Source: Candidatus Gastranaerophilales bacterium
Lineage (GTDB): Bacteria; Cyanobacteriota; Vampirovibrionia; Gastranaerophilales; CAJFVJ01
Assembly (NCBI GenBank): GCA_028694275.1
Contig: JAQUTS010000043.1
Location: 1-11,226, forward strand
Length of the DNA: 11,226 nucleotides
Direction: 5' to 3'
The first letter of the stretch is position 1. Every line of letters starts with the position of its first letter. Made by a program: the position numbers and the translations under genes. Positions 1-8,031 of this stretch are shown here, in pieces. The notes under the pieces were generated by a model that was not told where the DNA came from, did no database searches, and saw only the letters and a program-made list of their open reading frames with translations.

Positions 1-840
1 TTCAAGCATTTGTGTTGCAACAATTACAGGTTTGCTTTTTTTGTTTGCGAGATCGATGATTCTTTTTTGTTCTATAGGTACTTTTTCTGCAGAAATTTCA
101 ATACCCAAGTCGCCTCTTGCAACCATAATGCCATCAGCACTACAAACAATTTCTTCAATGTTATCTATTGCCTGTGGTTTTTCAACTTTTGCGATAAGTG
201 GGATATCTTTGCCTGTATTGCCAATATGGTGTTTTGCAATAAGGATATCTTCTTTGTTTCTTACAAAAGACAGTGCAATATAATCAACGTCATTTTCTGC
301 TGCGAAGCGGATATATTCAATATCTCTTTCTGTGATTGCAGAAATACTTGATGTGCTTCCGGGGATATTTAAGCCTTTTCTTGATTTAAGTTCTCCGCCG
401 TGTATTACTTCTGCGTTGATTTCTGAGTCAGTTTTGTTCAATACTTTGAGTTCAAGTTTTCCATCATCAAGAAGAATTTTATCTCCATCGTTGACATCGT
501 TCAAGATACCTTTGTAATCAACCGGGATGAAGCTTCCGTCTGTTATGAGTTCTGGTTTGAGTTTTATTACTGAGCCTTTTTCTAAAAGAATCGGATTTTC
601 TAAAGTCCCTACTCTGATTTTTGGGCCTTGAAGGTCAAGTAAGATTGCTGTGTATTTTCCGAGCTTTTCAGAAACTTTTCTTATTGTTGCGATTCTTTCT
701 CTATGGATTTCTTCTGTTTCATGCGATGAATTTATTCTGATTGTATTTGCGCCTGCTTTTATTAAGGCTTCTATTTTTTCTTCCGTTGCTGTTCCGGGGC
801 CGACCGTTGCAATTATCTTGGTCTTTGTTATGTTATTCAT
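1..840 (-). CDS. pyk: Pyruvate kinase, N-terminal 280 residues (cut by window edge)
   Basis: Pyruvate kinase transfers phosphate from phosphoenolpyruvate to ADP, giving pyruvate and ATP, the last step of glycolysis in the cytosol. The minus-strand frame is open from the ATG at 840 to the window edge and covers the barrel's first half and the B domain. Visible family motifs are TKIIATVGP (residues 6-14), R35-I-N37 with S39-H40, LLDLQGPKIRVG (67-78), the catalytic lysine and metal-binding glutamate in LIAKVE (K218, E220), ARGDLG (241-246, with D244) and VATQMLE (274-280). The loop at 69-77 has Leu, Gln, Lys and Val where potassium-dependent enzymes have Thr, Lys, Glu and Thr, so potassium independence is predicted. 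The substrate-loop motif reads NSSHE instead of the usual NFSHG. The ATG is preceded by AGGAAG at 847-852. I found no convincing promoter. About 190 or more C-terminal residues lie outside the window. Confidence 0.95.
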   Translation of the reverse strand, partial: MNNITKTKIIATVGPGTATEEKIEALIKAGANTIRINSSHETEEIHRERIATIRKVSEKLGKYTAILLDLQGPKIRVGTLENPILLEKGSVIKLKPELITDGSFIPVDYKGILNDVNDGDKILLDDGKLELKVLNKTDSEINAEVIHGGELKSRKGLNIPGSTSSISAITERDIEYIRFAAENDVDYIALSFVRNKEDILIAKHHIGNTGKDIPLIAKVEKPQAIDNIEEIVCSADGIMVARGDLGIEISAEKVPIEQKRIIDLANKKSKPVIVATQMLE

Positions 841-1032
841 TTTAAACTTCCTTTTTCCTCATTATCTCTTCTGCGTCGTATCAGCTATTATTTTATGGAT
901 TCAAACATTGTTTTTCTACATAAAGTAATTTATTATTTTGCCGATTCGAAAATCTCTCATAAAATTATTCTATAATAAAAAAATAGACTTTGTTTAAAAT
1001 ATTACACAAAAATGCAGTAAAGGAAATTTTGT
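841..1032. other. Divergent intergenic spacer between pyk and the exported-protein gene
   Basis: This AT-rich 192-nt spacer must hold the promoters of both divergent genes. On the plus strand a perfect TATAAT lies at 971-976, about 57 nt before the TTG start, but no good -35 hexamer sits 16-18 nt upstream (GAAAAT at 948-953 is the spacing match), so it is a weak candidate. On the minus strand I see only poor candidates for pyk. AAAGGAA at 1019-1025 is the ribosome binding site of the plus-strand gene, and AGGAAG (plus-strand 847-852) is that of pyk. I found no gene, RNA or long repeat here. Confidence 0.4.
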
Positions 1033-1671
1033 TTGAAAAAGTTTTTGGCATCAGCTTTGTTATTAATTTTAGTCTGTAATTGTTCCTTGGCGCGAACTTT
1101 ATTTTATGAAGATTATCGTTTTCATGCGGAATTTTTAACAGAAGTTACTGTTTCTCCATTGCGTACCCATCAACCTATTCAGGCTGTTTTTCCTTCACCT
1201 TTGAACCCTAAAATCCCAATTATTATAAAAGGTGAAGCACGTTATAAAGAAATCAATGACAAACCTTGTGTGGAGCTAAAATTCAACGAAATCAGTTATG
1301 ATGCTGATAAATATCAGCCTGCAAGCATTGATATTAAGTCGCTTAACGGACATCAAATATCAGATCAGACATATATCAAACCTTCTGCTTACAAATCAGG
1401 CCTAAAAAATGTCAAAGCATATGCCCATGATTTGCTTATGTTTCCTCTGAATCGTCACAAATCTCATCCTACAAGAGGCAAACCTACCAAAAACACTTTT
1501 ATTGTTCTGCTTGAGCCCTTTTATGCGATAGGAAGCGGCGTTGTTTATTTGCTTTCACCCATTGCGGCACCTGCATTTACTGACAAAAATACATGCGATA
1601 TACCTGTTTATACTGTTTTGGAATTTGAATTTTTGGATTCGGTTAAAGACCCTGGGGTACAAGACTTGTAG
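1033..1671 (+). CDS. Exported protein of unknown function, TTG start
   Basis: I do not recognise this 212-residue protein. It begins with a typical Sec signal peptide: MKK, a hydrophobic core at residues 4-15, and a likely cleavage after SLA at residue 20. There is no proper lipobox, since the residues before C15 and C17 are V and N, so a lipoprotein is unlikely. The mature part has an extended, strand-like middle (about 58-115), two cysteines (C79 and C188) that could form a disulfide outside the cytoplasm, and a hydrophobic, Gly/Pro/Ala-rich stretch at about 155-182 that could be membrane-associated. The start is TTG, chosen because AAAGGAA (1019-1025) sits 7 nt upstream and the signal peptide begins directly there; no ATG fits. 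It stands alone between divergent pyk and the efflux operon, with no clear terminator after it, so some read-through into the TetR gene is possible. That it is a real secreted protein is fairly sure; its role is open. Confidence 0.75.
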   Translation: MKKFLASALLLILVCNCSLARTLFYEDYRFHAEFLTEVTVSPLRTHQPIQAVFPSPLNPKIPIIIKGEARYKEINDKPCVELKFNEISYDADKYQPASIDIKSLNGHQISDQTYIKPSAYKSGLKNVKAYAHDLLMFPLNRHKSHPTRGKPTKNTFIVLLEPFYAIGSGVVYLLSPIAAPAFTDKNTCDIPVYTVLEFEFLDSVKDPGVQDL

Positions 1672-1697
1672 CTTTTTGTTAAATAAAATTAAAACTG

Positions 1698-1725
1698 TTG
1701 ATTTTTAAGTATGCTATGTTACGAT
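1698..1725 (+). promoter_or_regulatory. Sigma70-type promoter of the TetR/efflux operon
   Basis: TTGATT (1698-1703) and TACGAT (1720-1725) are separated by 16 nt and match the -35 and -10 consensus at 4 and 4 of 6 positions. The start of transcription would fall around 1731-1733, about 26 nt before the ATG at 1758 and inside the palindrome at 1726-1749. Position and spacing support it; it is a prediction only. Confidence 0.5.
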
Positions 1726-1749
1726 TCTATAGTACGGATGTATTATAGA
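1726..1749. promoter_or_regulatory. Candidate TetR-family operator (24-bp imperfect palindrome)
   Basis: The arms TCTATAGTAC (1726-1735) and GTATTATAGA (1740-1749) are complementary at 9 of 10 positions around a 4-nt centre. The dyad begins right after the -10 hexamer and spans the predicted transcription start, so a dimer bound here would block initiation. TetR-family regulators commonly bind palindromes of this length in front of their own genes. It is not a terminator, since no T-tract follows. That the neighbouring TetR protein binds here is an inference. Confidence 0.5.
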
Positions 1750-1757
1750 GTTGTTTT

Positions 1758-2390
1758 ATGTCAGAAAATTATAGTTCTAAAGAAAAAATACTTTTGAGCG
1801 CGTGTCGTTTATTTGCCGAAAAAGGCTTTAAAAATACGACTATTCGCGATATTTGCAAGGATTCGGGCAGTTATCAGATTTCGGTTAATTATTATTTTGG
1901 TTCTAAAGAAAATCTTTTTAAAGAAGCATTGCTAAAATCCTTTGAATTGACAGGCCTTTCTAAAATGGCAGAATTGATTTCTACTGTTGAGGATCCTGAA
2001 GAACAGCTGCGCAAAATAGTCAAAGCCAGGATAAGTTTATCTTTTGTAGATGATGAAAGGTCATGGTTTTTCAATATTCTCGGCAAAGAAGTTTATACAT
2101 CTCCCATTATTATGCGTGAGATTTTGCCCCAAACTACTGAGCTGCATGTTCAAGTAATAAAAGATGTTTTGCGCAAAATTAACCCAAGTTGTGATGACTT
2201 TCAGCTGCATTATTGTATCTTCTTTTTGATGTCTCAGGCTTTTGGAATTGGTGCATTTTCTATTCCTCGCCTGAAGCTTTTTAACACAGTAACACCTTCT
2301 TCTGAGGATATAGACAAACTTTCTGATACTATGAGCTCTTTTCTTATAGAAGGGCTAAAAAAATTTAACACGGAGATCGATGAGAAATGA
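1758..2390 (+). CDS. TetR-family transcriptional regulator, CecR-like
   Basis: This 210-residue DNA-binding protein probably represses the efflux operon it heads. The N-terminal TetR domain (about 8-55) shows the typical pattern: ILLSACRLFAEKGF, then the helix-turn-helix TTIRDICKDSGS (27-38) and NYYFGSKENLF (44-54). The C-terminal ligand-binding part, including a REILPQT segment near residue 120 and a final FLIEGLKKF, resembles the CecR (YbiH) type of C-terminal domain, which in E. coli also precedes a membrane fusion protein gene. The 210-aa length is normal. The ATG at 1758 follows a weak AGAG (1747-1750) that lies partly inside the candidate operator. Its stop overlaps the next start as ATGA (2387-2390), so regulator and adaptor are translationally coupled. 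The inducer is unknown; repression rather than activation is inferred from family and operator position. Confidence 0.92.
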   Translation: MSENYSSKEKILLSACRLFAEKGFKNTTIRDICKDSGSYQISVNYYFGSKENLFKEALLKSFELTGLSKMAELISTVEDPEEQLRKIVKARISLSFVDDERSWFFNILGKEVYTSPIIMREILPQTTELHVQVIKDVLRKINPSCDDFQLHYCIFFLMSQAFGIGAFSIPRLKLFNTVTPSSEDIDKLSDTMSSFLIEGLKKFNTEIDEK

Positions 2391-3493
2391 ATAAAAAATG
2401 GATAAAAATAATAGGCATGGTATGTTTGGGGGCTTTTGTTCTCAGGTTTGCTTCAGGTATGATTATGGGATTTTTTATGAAACGCCCTACTCCAACCGTT
2501 GAGTACATAACCATTCAGCAAGAACCTTACAGCAAGGGGATAAAACTCTCAGGAAGAGTCGTTGCGATACACTCTGTTGATATCAAAGCTCGTGTGCAGG
2601 GGATATTACTCAAGAAATATTTTTCGGAAGGGACTTTTGTTCAAAAAGGTCAGCAATTGTTTTTGATTGAGCCTACTCAATATATTATTGCAGTTCAAAA
2701 GGCAAATGCTTCTATTGCTAATGCCAAAGCTTCTTTGGTGGAGCTTGATAAAAATCTTGTCAGGATTAAACAACTTGTAGCGAATGATTTTGTCAGCAGA
2801 TCTGAATATGATAAGGCCTTGGCTGGGCGTGATATGGCAAGGGCTGATTTGTCTGCGGCCAGAGCACAACTTGCTGATGCAAGACTTAATCTTGCTTATA
2901 CGAATATTAAAGCACCTGTATCAGGACGTATAGGGAATTTGGCTATAACAGAGGGTAATCTTGTTGATCTCAATACGCCTTGCTTGGCTACGATAATGAG
3001 TTTACAACCTATATATGTTACTTTTGATATAGCAGCAAGTGATTATATCGAGCTGCAAAAAACCATTGCAAACAACGATGCAGTGGTCGAAATCAAACTT
3101 CCTGACGGAAGTCTGTATCCTGAGTTTGGTAAGCTTGATTTTTATAATAACAAAGTTGAAGAAATGACAGGGACAGTCAAACTTCGCGCAACTTTTAACA
3201 ATAAAGACAATTTGCTTTTGCCGGGAGAGTTTGTTGAGGCGCGGATTACTTTTGGTAAACCGAGAAACGTCTACACTTTGCCCCAAAACCTCGTACTGCA
3301 AGATTCCAAAGGCAAATACGTATACGCGGTAGATACAGATAAAAATATCAAAATAATTCATATCGAAGTCGGTGAGTCAATCGGAAACAAATGGATAGTT
3401 ACAAAAGGTTTGAGCCCTGAAGATAGAGTGGTTTCAAGTAATTTGCAGTCCATCAGACCTGATATCAAAGTAAAAGTAAAGGGTGAGGATTGA
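2387..3493 (+). CDS. Periplasmic adaptor (membrane fusion protein) of RND efflux pump
   Basis: This AcrA/MexA-like adaptor links the inner-membrane pump to the outer-membrane channel in the periplasm. The 368 residues show a hydrophobic N-terminal segment (about 6-29) that is an uncleaved anchor or signal peptide without a lipobox, then a first lipoyl half (about 55-98, with VDIKARVQG and GTFVQKGQQLF). An alpha-helical hairpin follows (about 100-170), then the second lipoyl half (about 171-205, YTNIKAPVSGRIG), a beta-barrel domain (about 207-290, ending LLLPGEFVEARI) and a membrane-proximal domain to the end. The hairpin is of the length usual for partners of TolC-type channels. GGAG at 2372-2375 is 11 nt before the ATG, a long spacing, so expression probably relies on coupling with the TetR gene through the 4-nt ATGA overlap. 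The stop overlaps the pump's ATG by one base (TGATG). Confidence 0.95.
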   Translation: MNKKWIKIIGMVCLGAFVLRFASGMIMGFFMKRPTPTVEYITIQQEPYSKGIKLSGRVVAIHSVDIKARVQGILLKKYFSEGTFVQKGQQLFLIEPTQYIIAVQKANASIANAKASLVELDKNLVRIKQLVANDFVSRSEYDKALAGRDMARADLSAARAQLADARLNLAYTNIKAPVSGRIGNLAITEGNLVDLNTPCLATIMSLQPIYVTFDIAASDYIELQKTIANNDAVVEIKLPDGSLYPEFGKLDFYNNKVEEMTGTVKLRATFNNKDNLLLPGEFVEARITFGKPRNVYTLPQNLVLQDSKGKYVYAVDTDKNIKIIHIEVGESIGNKWIVTKGLSPEDRVVSSNLQSIRPDIKVKVKGED

Positions 3494-6400
3494 TGTTTAG
3501 TAAGTTTTTTATAGACAGACCTCGTTTTGCGATAGTTATTTCGCTTGTTATTATTCTCGCAGGAACAATATGTGCTTTTATGCTCCCTTTAGAAGAGTAT
3601 CCGATGATTACGCCTCCTCAGATTTCTGTTACTGCCAGTTACCCCGGTGCAAGTTCTGATGTAGTTGAATCAACCATCGCGGCACCATTGGAAGCTGCTG
3701 TAAACGGTGTAAAAGATATGATATATATGTCATCTGACAGCACTACCAGCAATTATGCGCTTAATGTGTTTTTTGATGTCGGAACGGATACAGATATGGC
3801 TCTTGTCAGAGTCCAAAACAGGCTCAGCCTAGCTGAACCCAGGCTTCCTGAGGAAGTCAGACGGATGGGGATAACTGTTCGTGATATGGTGGGTGGTCCT
3901 GGGCTTATGCTTATAAGTCTTTATTCTCCTGATGATTCTTACAATACACTTGATTTAAGCAACTTTGCCTCAATTCGTATAAAAGATGAAATCGCAAGAA
4001 TCAAAGGCGTTGGTGATGTCAGGGTTTTTGGGGCATCAGAATATGCTATGAGGATATGGCTTGATCCAAAGAAAATGGCAAGTCTGAATGTAGCTCCTTC
4101 AGATGTTTTAGCAGCCATAAGGGCGCAGAATGTACAGGTTCCCTCAGGTGAATTGAATCAAGCTCCGTCTGATGAAAACCAAAAAATGAAATTCATTCTT
4201 GTTACAAGAGGCCGATTGAGTGAGGCTGATGAGTTCAAAGATATAATCATTCGTTCGAATCCTGATGGCTCAGCTATAAAACTTCAAGACGTCGCCAAGG
4301 TTGAACTTGGCGGGCAATCCTACGCCACAGAAGGCCGCGTTAACGGTAATCCTACAGCTTTGATAAAAGTCACCCCATTGTCCGATGCCAACTCAATAGA
4401 TTTGGCCAAAAAAATTGACAAAAAGCTTCAAGGCCTTGAGACCACATTCCCTGCAGGCATTAAGTACAAAGTCGTCAGGGATGAGACCAGATTTATTCAC
4501 AAGTCCTTGGAAGAAGTCTCAAGTGCGATAGTTTTAGCTTTGGTACTTGTTGTGCTTATTACGTTTGTTTTTCTTGGTGATACAAGATCAACACTTGTTC
4601 CGTTTTTTGCCGTACCTGTTTCTTTGATTGGGACATTTGCTTTTCTGGCGATGATGGGTTTTACCATAAATACTTTGTCATTGTTTGGTTTGGTTTTGGC
4701 AGTGGGTGTCGTAGTTGATGATGCAATAGCTGTTATCGAAAATATCCAACGCCACATAAAAGAAGGAATGGCTCCTAGAGAAGCTTCAATTTTGACCATG
4801 CAAGAAGTCGGCGGAGCTATTGTTGCGACCACATTGGTGCTTTTGGCGGTGTTTGTTCCTGTTATGTTTTTGCCGGGGATTACCGGCAAATTATACAAGC
4901 AGTTTGCAGCAGGTATTGCGATGGCTGTTTTTATTTCTATGATTGTGGCTTTGACTCTTTCTCCTGCGATAAGTGCAATTATGCTCAAATCCAAAGAAAG
5001 ACAAACTCACAAAAGTATCTTGGATGATTTTCGCAGGTGGTTTGATGAAATTCAAATCAAGTATTTGCAATGGGTAGAATATTTTGTTCGCAGATCAAAA
5101 CTTACGGTGAAAGTTTTGGCTGGAATGATGCTTATGACTCTTTTTATGATGCTGTTTATTCCTACAGGATTTATTCCGACAGAGGACAAAGGGGTTATCC
5201 TGTCTACTGTTCAGCTTCCTGATGGGGCAACGCTTTCTCGAACAAGAGAAGTCGTTACCGGCATAGAAAATGATATTAAAGGCACCAAAGGCGTTGAAAG
5301 AGTTATTTCTATGGTTGGATATAACGGGGATAATACGGCAATTGTCATTTCTCAGCTTGAGCCTTGGGATAAAAGATGGGGCAAAAGTTCGCTTGATGGG
5401 CTGTTAGCTCAGTACAAAAAGAAGTTTTCTGCTTCGCCTGATGCCAAAATAGTTTCGTTTTCACCCTCAGCCATTCCGGGTCTTGGGATGTTCGGGGGAT
5501 TTGAATACCAACTAAAAGATCTTGGGGGGCACAGTGTACAAGAGTTGTATGCATTGAGCCAAACCCTCATAGCAGAAGCATCTCAAGATCCGAAATTTAC
5601 TGTTGTTTATACTATGTTTGAGGCTAATCAGCCGCAATTTTATATAAAAATAAACGTTCCTCAAGCTATAGCCCAAGGTGTTGATCTTAATGAGATTTAT
5701 AGTGCTGTCTCATCAAATTTTTGTATGGCGTATGTCAATGACTTTAACAAATTCGGCAGAATTTATAGGGTTCAAATGCAAGCAGACAAGCAATATCGTA
5801 AAAATGCCCAAGATATAAAAGAAATTTATGTCAAAAATAAATCAGGACAGATGATACCTCTTGAATCTCTTGTTGATGTCCAAAATATCGTCGGGCCAAA
5901 GACCATAAACAGGTTTAATCAATATAGATCAATAGCCATTAACGGTATGGCGAGAAAAGGAGTCAGCTCAGGGGATGCTATGATTTCAATGGAAAAACTA
6001 TCCAAAAAAGTTCTTCCAAAGGGATATGGCTTTGAGTGGTCAGGCTCTTCGATGCAAGAAAAACAAGCCACAGGGCAGACTTTTGCAATTATTGGTCTTG
6101 CTATTGTATTCGTTTATTTGTTTTTGGTTGCTTTGTATGAGAGTTGGATGCTTCCTTTTTCGGTTATTCTTGTCTCTCCTATTGCGGTTTTGGGCGGGCT
6201 TTTCTTACAATATGTATTTGGGTATTCGCTTGATTTGTATTGTCAGATGGGGCTTATCCTTTTGGTCGGTTTGGCAACTAAGCAGGCCATTTTGATTATC
6301 GAATTTGCCAAAATACAAAAAGAAGAATATGGTCTTTCAATTGAAGGAGCTGCAATGGCTGCTGCCAAGTTGAGATTTCGTGCTGTTATGATGACAGGTT

Positions 6401-6636
6401 TATCTTTCATTTTTGGTGTAATTCCTCTTGTAATTGCAATGGGAGCAGGTGCTGCGGCCAGACGTTCAATAGGAACTACTGTTTTTGGCGGGACTTTATT
6501 CAGTGCAATTGTCGGGACTATTATGATTCCTGCTTTTTATGTTGTGGTCGAAAAAGTCAAAGCTTATTTTTTCGCCAATAGGCAAAGATTGGCAAAAGAG
6601 CTTGTTGAAAAAATTAAAGAGGCGGTTAAGGTATAG
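3493..6636 (+). CDS. RND-family (HAE1 type) inner-membrane efflux transporter
   Basis: This is the proton-driven pump of the tripartite system, AcrB/MexB-like, 1047 residues and so of the usual family length with no truncation or frameshift. It starts with FIDRPRFAIVISLVIILAG (first membrane helix) and a porter domain with EEYPMITPP and SYPGAS. The proton-relay aspartates in helix 4 are D409-D410 (GVVVDDAIAVIEN), and the helix-10 lysine is K930 (GLATKQAILIIEFA); the residue after it is Gln instead of the Asn of AcrB. A conserved Arg follows in RFRAVMMT. The second porter half has the VYTMFEANQPQF and AYVNDF motifs. I chose the ATG at 3493 over the TTG at 3490 because GAGG (3485-3488) is 4 nt before the ATG but only 1 nt before the TTG. 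HAE1 pumps export drugs, bile salts, solvents or metabolites; the substrate cannot be told from the sequence. Confidence 0.97.
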   Translation: MFSKFFIDRPRFAIVISLVIILAGTICAFMLPLEEYPMITPPQISVTASYPGASSDVVESTIAAPLEAAVNGVKDMIYMSSDSTTSNYALNVFFDVGTDTDMALVRVQNRLSLAEPRLPEEVRRMGITVRDMVGGPGLMLISLYSPDDSYNTLDLSNFASIRIKDEIARIKGVGDVRVFGASEYAMRIWLDPKKMASLNVAPSDVLAAIRAQNVQVPSGELNQAPSDENQKMKFILVTRGRLSEADEFKDIIIRSNPDGSAIKLQDVAKVELGGQSYATEGRVNGNPTALIKVTPLSDANSIDLAKKIDKKLQGLETTFPAGIKYKVVRDETRFIHKSLEEVSSAIVLALVLVVLITFVFLGDTRSTLVPFFAVPVSLIGTFAFLAMMGFTINTLSLFGLVLAVGVVVDDAIAVIENIQRHIKEGMAPREASILTMQEVGGAIVATTLVLLAVFVPVMFLPGITGKLYKQFAAGIAMAVFISMIVALTLSPAISAIMLKSKERQTHKSILDDFRRWFDEIQIKYLQWVEYFVRRSKLTVKVLAGMMLMTLFMMLFIPTGFIPTEDKGVILSTVQLPDGATLSRTREVVTGIENDIKGTKGVERVISMVGYNGDNTAIVISQLEPWDKRWGKSSLDGLLAQYKKKFSASPDAKIVSFSPSAIPGLGMFGGFEYQLKDLGGHSVQELYALSQTLIAEASQDPKFTVVYTMFEANQPQFYIKINVPQAIAQGVDLNEIYSAVSSNFCMAYVNDFNKFGRIYRVQMQADKQYRKNAQDIKEIYVKNKSGQMIPLESLVDVQNIVGPKTINRFNQYRSIAINGMARKGVSSGDAMISMEKLSKKVLPKGYGFEWSGSSMQEKQATGQTFAIIGLAIVFVYLFLVALYESWMLPFSVILVSPIAVLGGLFLQYVFGYSLDLYCQMGLILLVGLATKQAILIIEFAKIQKEEYGLSIEGAAMAAAKLRFRAVMMTGLSFIFGVIPLVIAMGAGAAARRSIGTTVFGGTLFSAIVGTIMIPAFYVVVEKVKAYFFANRQRLAKELVEKIKEAVKV

Positions 6637-6639
6637 ATT

Positions 6640-7977
6640 ATGAAGAGGATTTTTTTGGTTTTAATTATGTTTTTGATGTTGTCGCAGTCTGTGTTTGCAG
6701 ATACGATTCAGGGTAAAGTTGAAGAACATAAGTTTTTGAGTTTGGAACAGTGTTTGAATATTGCCCTAGAAAAAAACCCGACAATAGTATCTGCCAAGAA
6801 AAACTCCGATGCGTATAAAACTCGAATAGCTCAGGCGAAGGCTGCTTATTTCCCTTCTGTCGAATTTCGTTCAGGTGGCGAAAGATCCAATCCGATTACA
6901 AATAATGTGAACCGATTTATGGATAGAAACGTGTCAAATTTCAGGCTGGGAGAAGTTACTCTTTCTCAGCAGTTTTATGATTTTGGAAGAACAAGAGCAA
7001 ATGTTAATGTCCAAAAGGCAAATTATGATTATACTTTGGCCGAAACTGATGATGTGATTGATACCGTAGTTTTTAAAGTCAAAGATGCTTATTATTATCT
7101 TTTGTATACGATTCATCAATATAATGTTGCCAAAGATATGGTTGAGCAGTATCAGCTTCAGCTAAAAAGAGCTCAAGCTTTCTACACCATCGGTACAAAG
7201 CCGAAACTCGATGTGACGATAGCGCAGTTGAATTTAAAGGATGCAAATTTGAATCTTATCAAGTCTGAAAATGCCATGAATATAGCAACAGCAGCGTTGA
7301 ATAATGCGATGGGTGAGCCTTTTATAGATCCTTATAACTTAAAAGATGAGCTTGGGTTTGTCGGTTATGACATTGATTTTGAAAAAGCCTATCAAATTGC
7401 CAAAGATCATAGGCCAAAACTAAAAATGGCAGAACAGCGTATAAAATATGCTAACGAAAGTGTAAAATTTGCCCAAAGAACTTATATGCCCAAAATCCAA
7501 GGTACCGCAATGGCAGGTAAAGGCGGGGCTCAATTTAATGGTGATGATGGCTGGGCGATGGGAGTGTTTTTGCAGCTTCCCGTCACAAATGCATATTTGT
7601 CCATCAAGCAAATTGATGAAGCGAGAGCTCTTTATGATAAAGAAACAGCCGATGCAGAAAAAATCCGTCAGGATGTTTATTTTGAGGTGCAAAAAAGTTA
7701 CTATGATCTTTTACAATCATCAAAGGCGATTCCTGTTGCAAAAGATGGCGTGAAAAAAGCAAAAGAAAATTATGATTTAGCTTCCGGTCGGTATAAAGTC
7801 GGTTTTGGCGATCCGATAGAGCTTAAAGATGCTGAGGTTTCATATCAAAATTCGCAACTTGATTATTATAACGCACTATATAGCTATAACAAGTCTCTCG
7901 CAGAGTTTGAAAGGGTTGTAGGTGCTTCTGTTGATAAGGTTCTCAAAGAGTCTGTTGAGGCAAAAGAGGATATATAA
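6640..7977 (+). CDS. TolC-family outer-membrane efflux channel
   Basis: This outer-membrane channel completes the export path across the periplasm and outer membrane. The 445-residue protein has a signal peptide (MKRIFLVLIMFLML, likely cleaved after VFA at residue 20) and two outer-membrane-efflux repeats, about 35-210 and 245-430. The first opens with the typical SLEQCLNIALEKNP; both are rich in long helices with heptad-like Ala, Gln and Asn. The strand segments LGEVTLSQQFYDFG (first half) and MGVFLQLPV (second half) mark the beta-barrel entries. The ATG lies 3 nt after the pump's stop, with AAGG (6628-6631) as a fitting ribosome binding site inside the pump gene. The channel is therefore dedicated to, and co-expressed with, this pump. 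No terminal cysteine suggests lipidation. Confidence 0.95.
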   Translation: MKRIFLVLIMFLMLSQSVFADTIQGKVEEHKFLSLEQCLNIALEKNPTIVSAKKNSDAYKTRIAQAKAAYFPSVEFRSGGERSNPITNNVNRFMDRNVSNFRLGEVTLSQQFYDFGRTRANVNVQKANYDYTLAETDDVIDTVVFKVKDAYYYLLYTIHQYNVAKDMVEQYQLQLKRAQAFYTIGTKPKLDVTIAQLNLKDANLNLIKSENAMNIATAALNNAMGEPFIDPYNLKDELGFVGYDIDFEKAYQIAKDHRPKLKMAEQRIKYANESVKFAQRTYMPKIQGTAMAGKGGAQFNGDDGWAMGVFLQLPVTNAYLSIKQIDEARALYDKETADAEKIRQDVYFEVQKSYYDLLQSSKAIPVAKDGVKKAKENYDLASGRYKVGFGDPIELKDAEVSYQNSQLDYYNALYSYNKSLAEFERVVGASVDKVLKESVEAKEDI

Positions 7978-8010
7978 AAACTCATACCGTCGCGTAATGA
8001 TTTGAGTTTT
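7977..8010 (+). terminator. Weak hairpin after the tolC-like gene
   Basis: AAAACTCA (7977-7984) and TGAGTTTT (8003-8010) form a perfect 8-bp inverted repeat with an 18-nt loop, beginning at the tolC stop codon. The stem is AT-rich and its T-run lies inside the stem, so it would be a weak terminator at best. It may reduce, without stopping, read-through into tspO. Confidence 0.3.
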
Positions 8011-8031
8011 GCTGTATGTTATGGTGTTTTT

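Noticed and set aside
839..859. Six-codon mini-frame (MRKKEV) just before pyk on the minus strand
   Set aside because: It lies over the pyk ribosome binding site, has no binding site of its own and no regulatory residue pattern such as repeated codons; most likely chance.
650..928. 92-codon plus-strand frame opposite the pyk start
   Set aside because: It is the antisense shadow of the pyruvate kinase N-terminus extended into the spacer; no ribosome binding site or recognisable motif.
1672..1697. Possible terminator after the exported-protein gene (CTTTTTG and nearby A/T runs)
   Set aside because: Only a 5-bp ACAAG/CTTGT match with no room for a loop and a 5-bp AAAAT/ATTTT match are present; neither makes a credible hairpin.
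3490..3492. TTG start of the pump gene three bases before the ATG
   Set aside because: The ribosome binding site GAGG would be only one base away; the ATG at 3493 is better placed and makes the common TGATG junction.
4497..4994. A 165-codon open frame on the minus strand inside the pump gene
   Set aside because: It lies wholly antisense to the strongly supported RND transporter, has a low-complexity Thr/Ala/Ile composition typical of such shadows, and no ribosome binding site or family motif.
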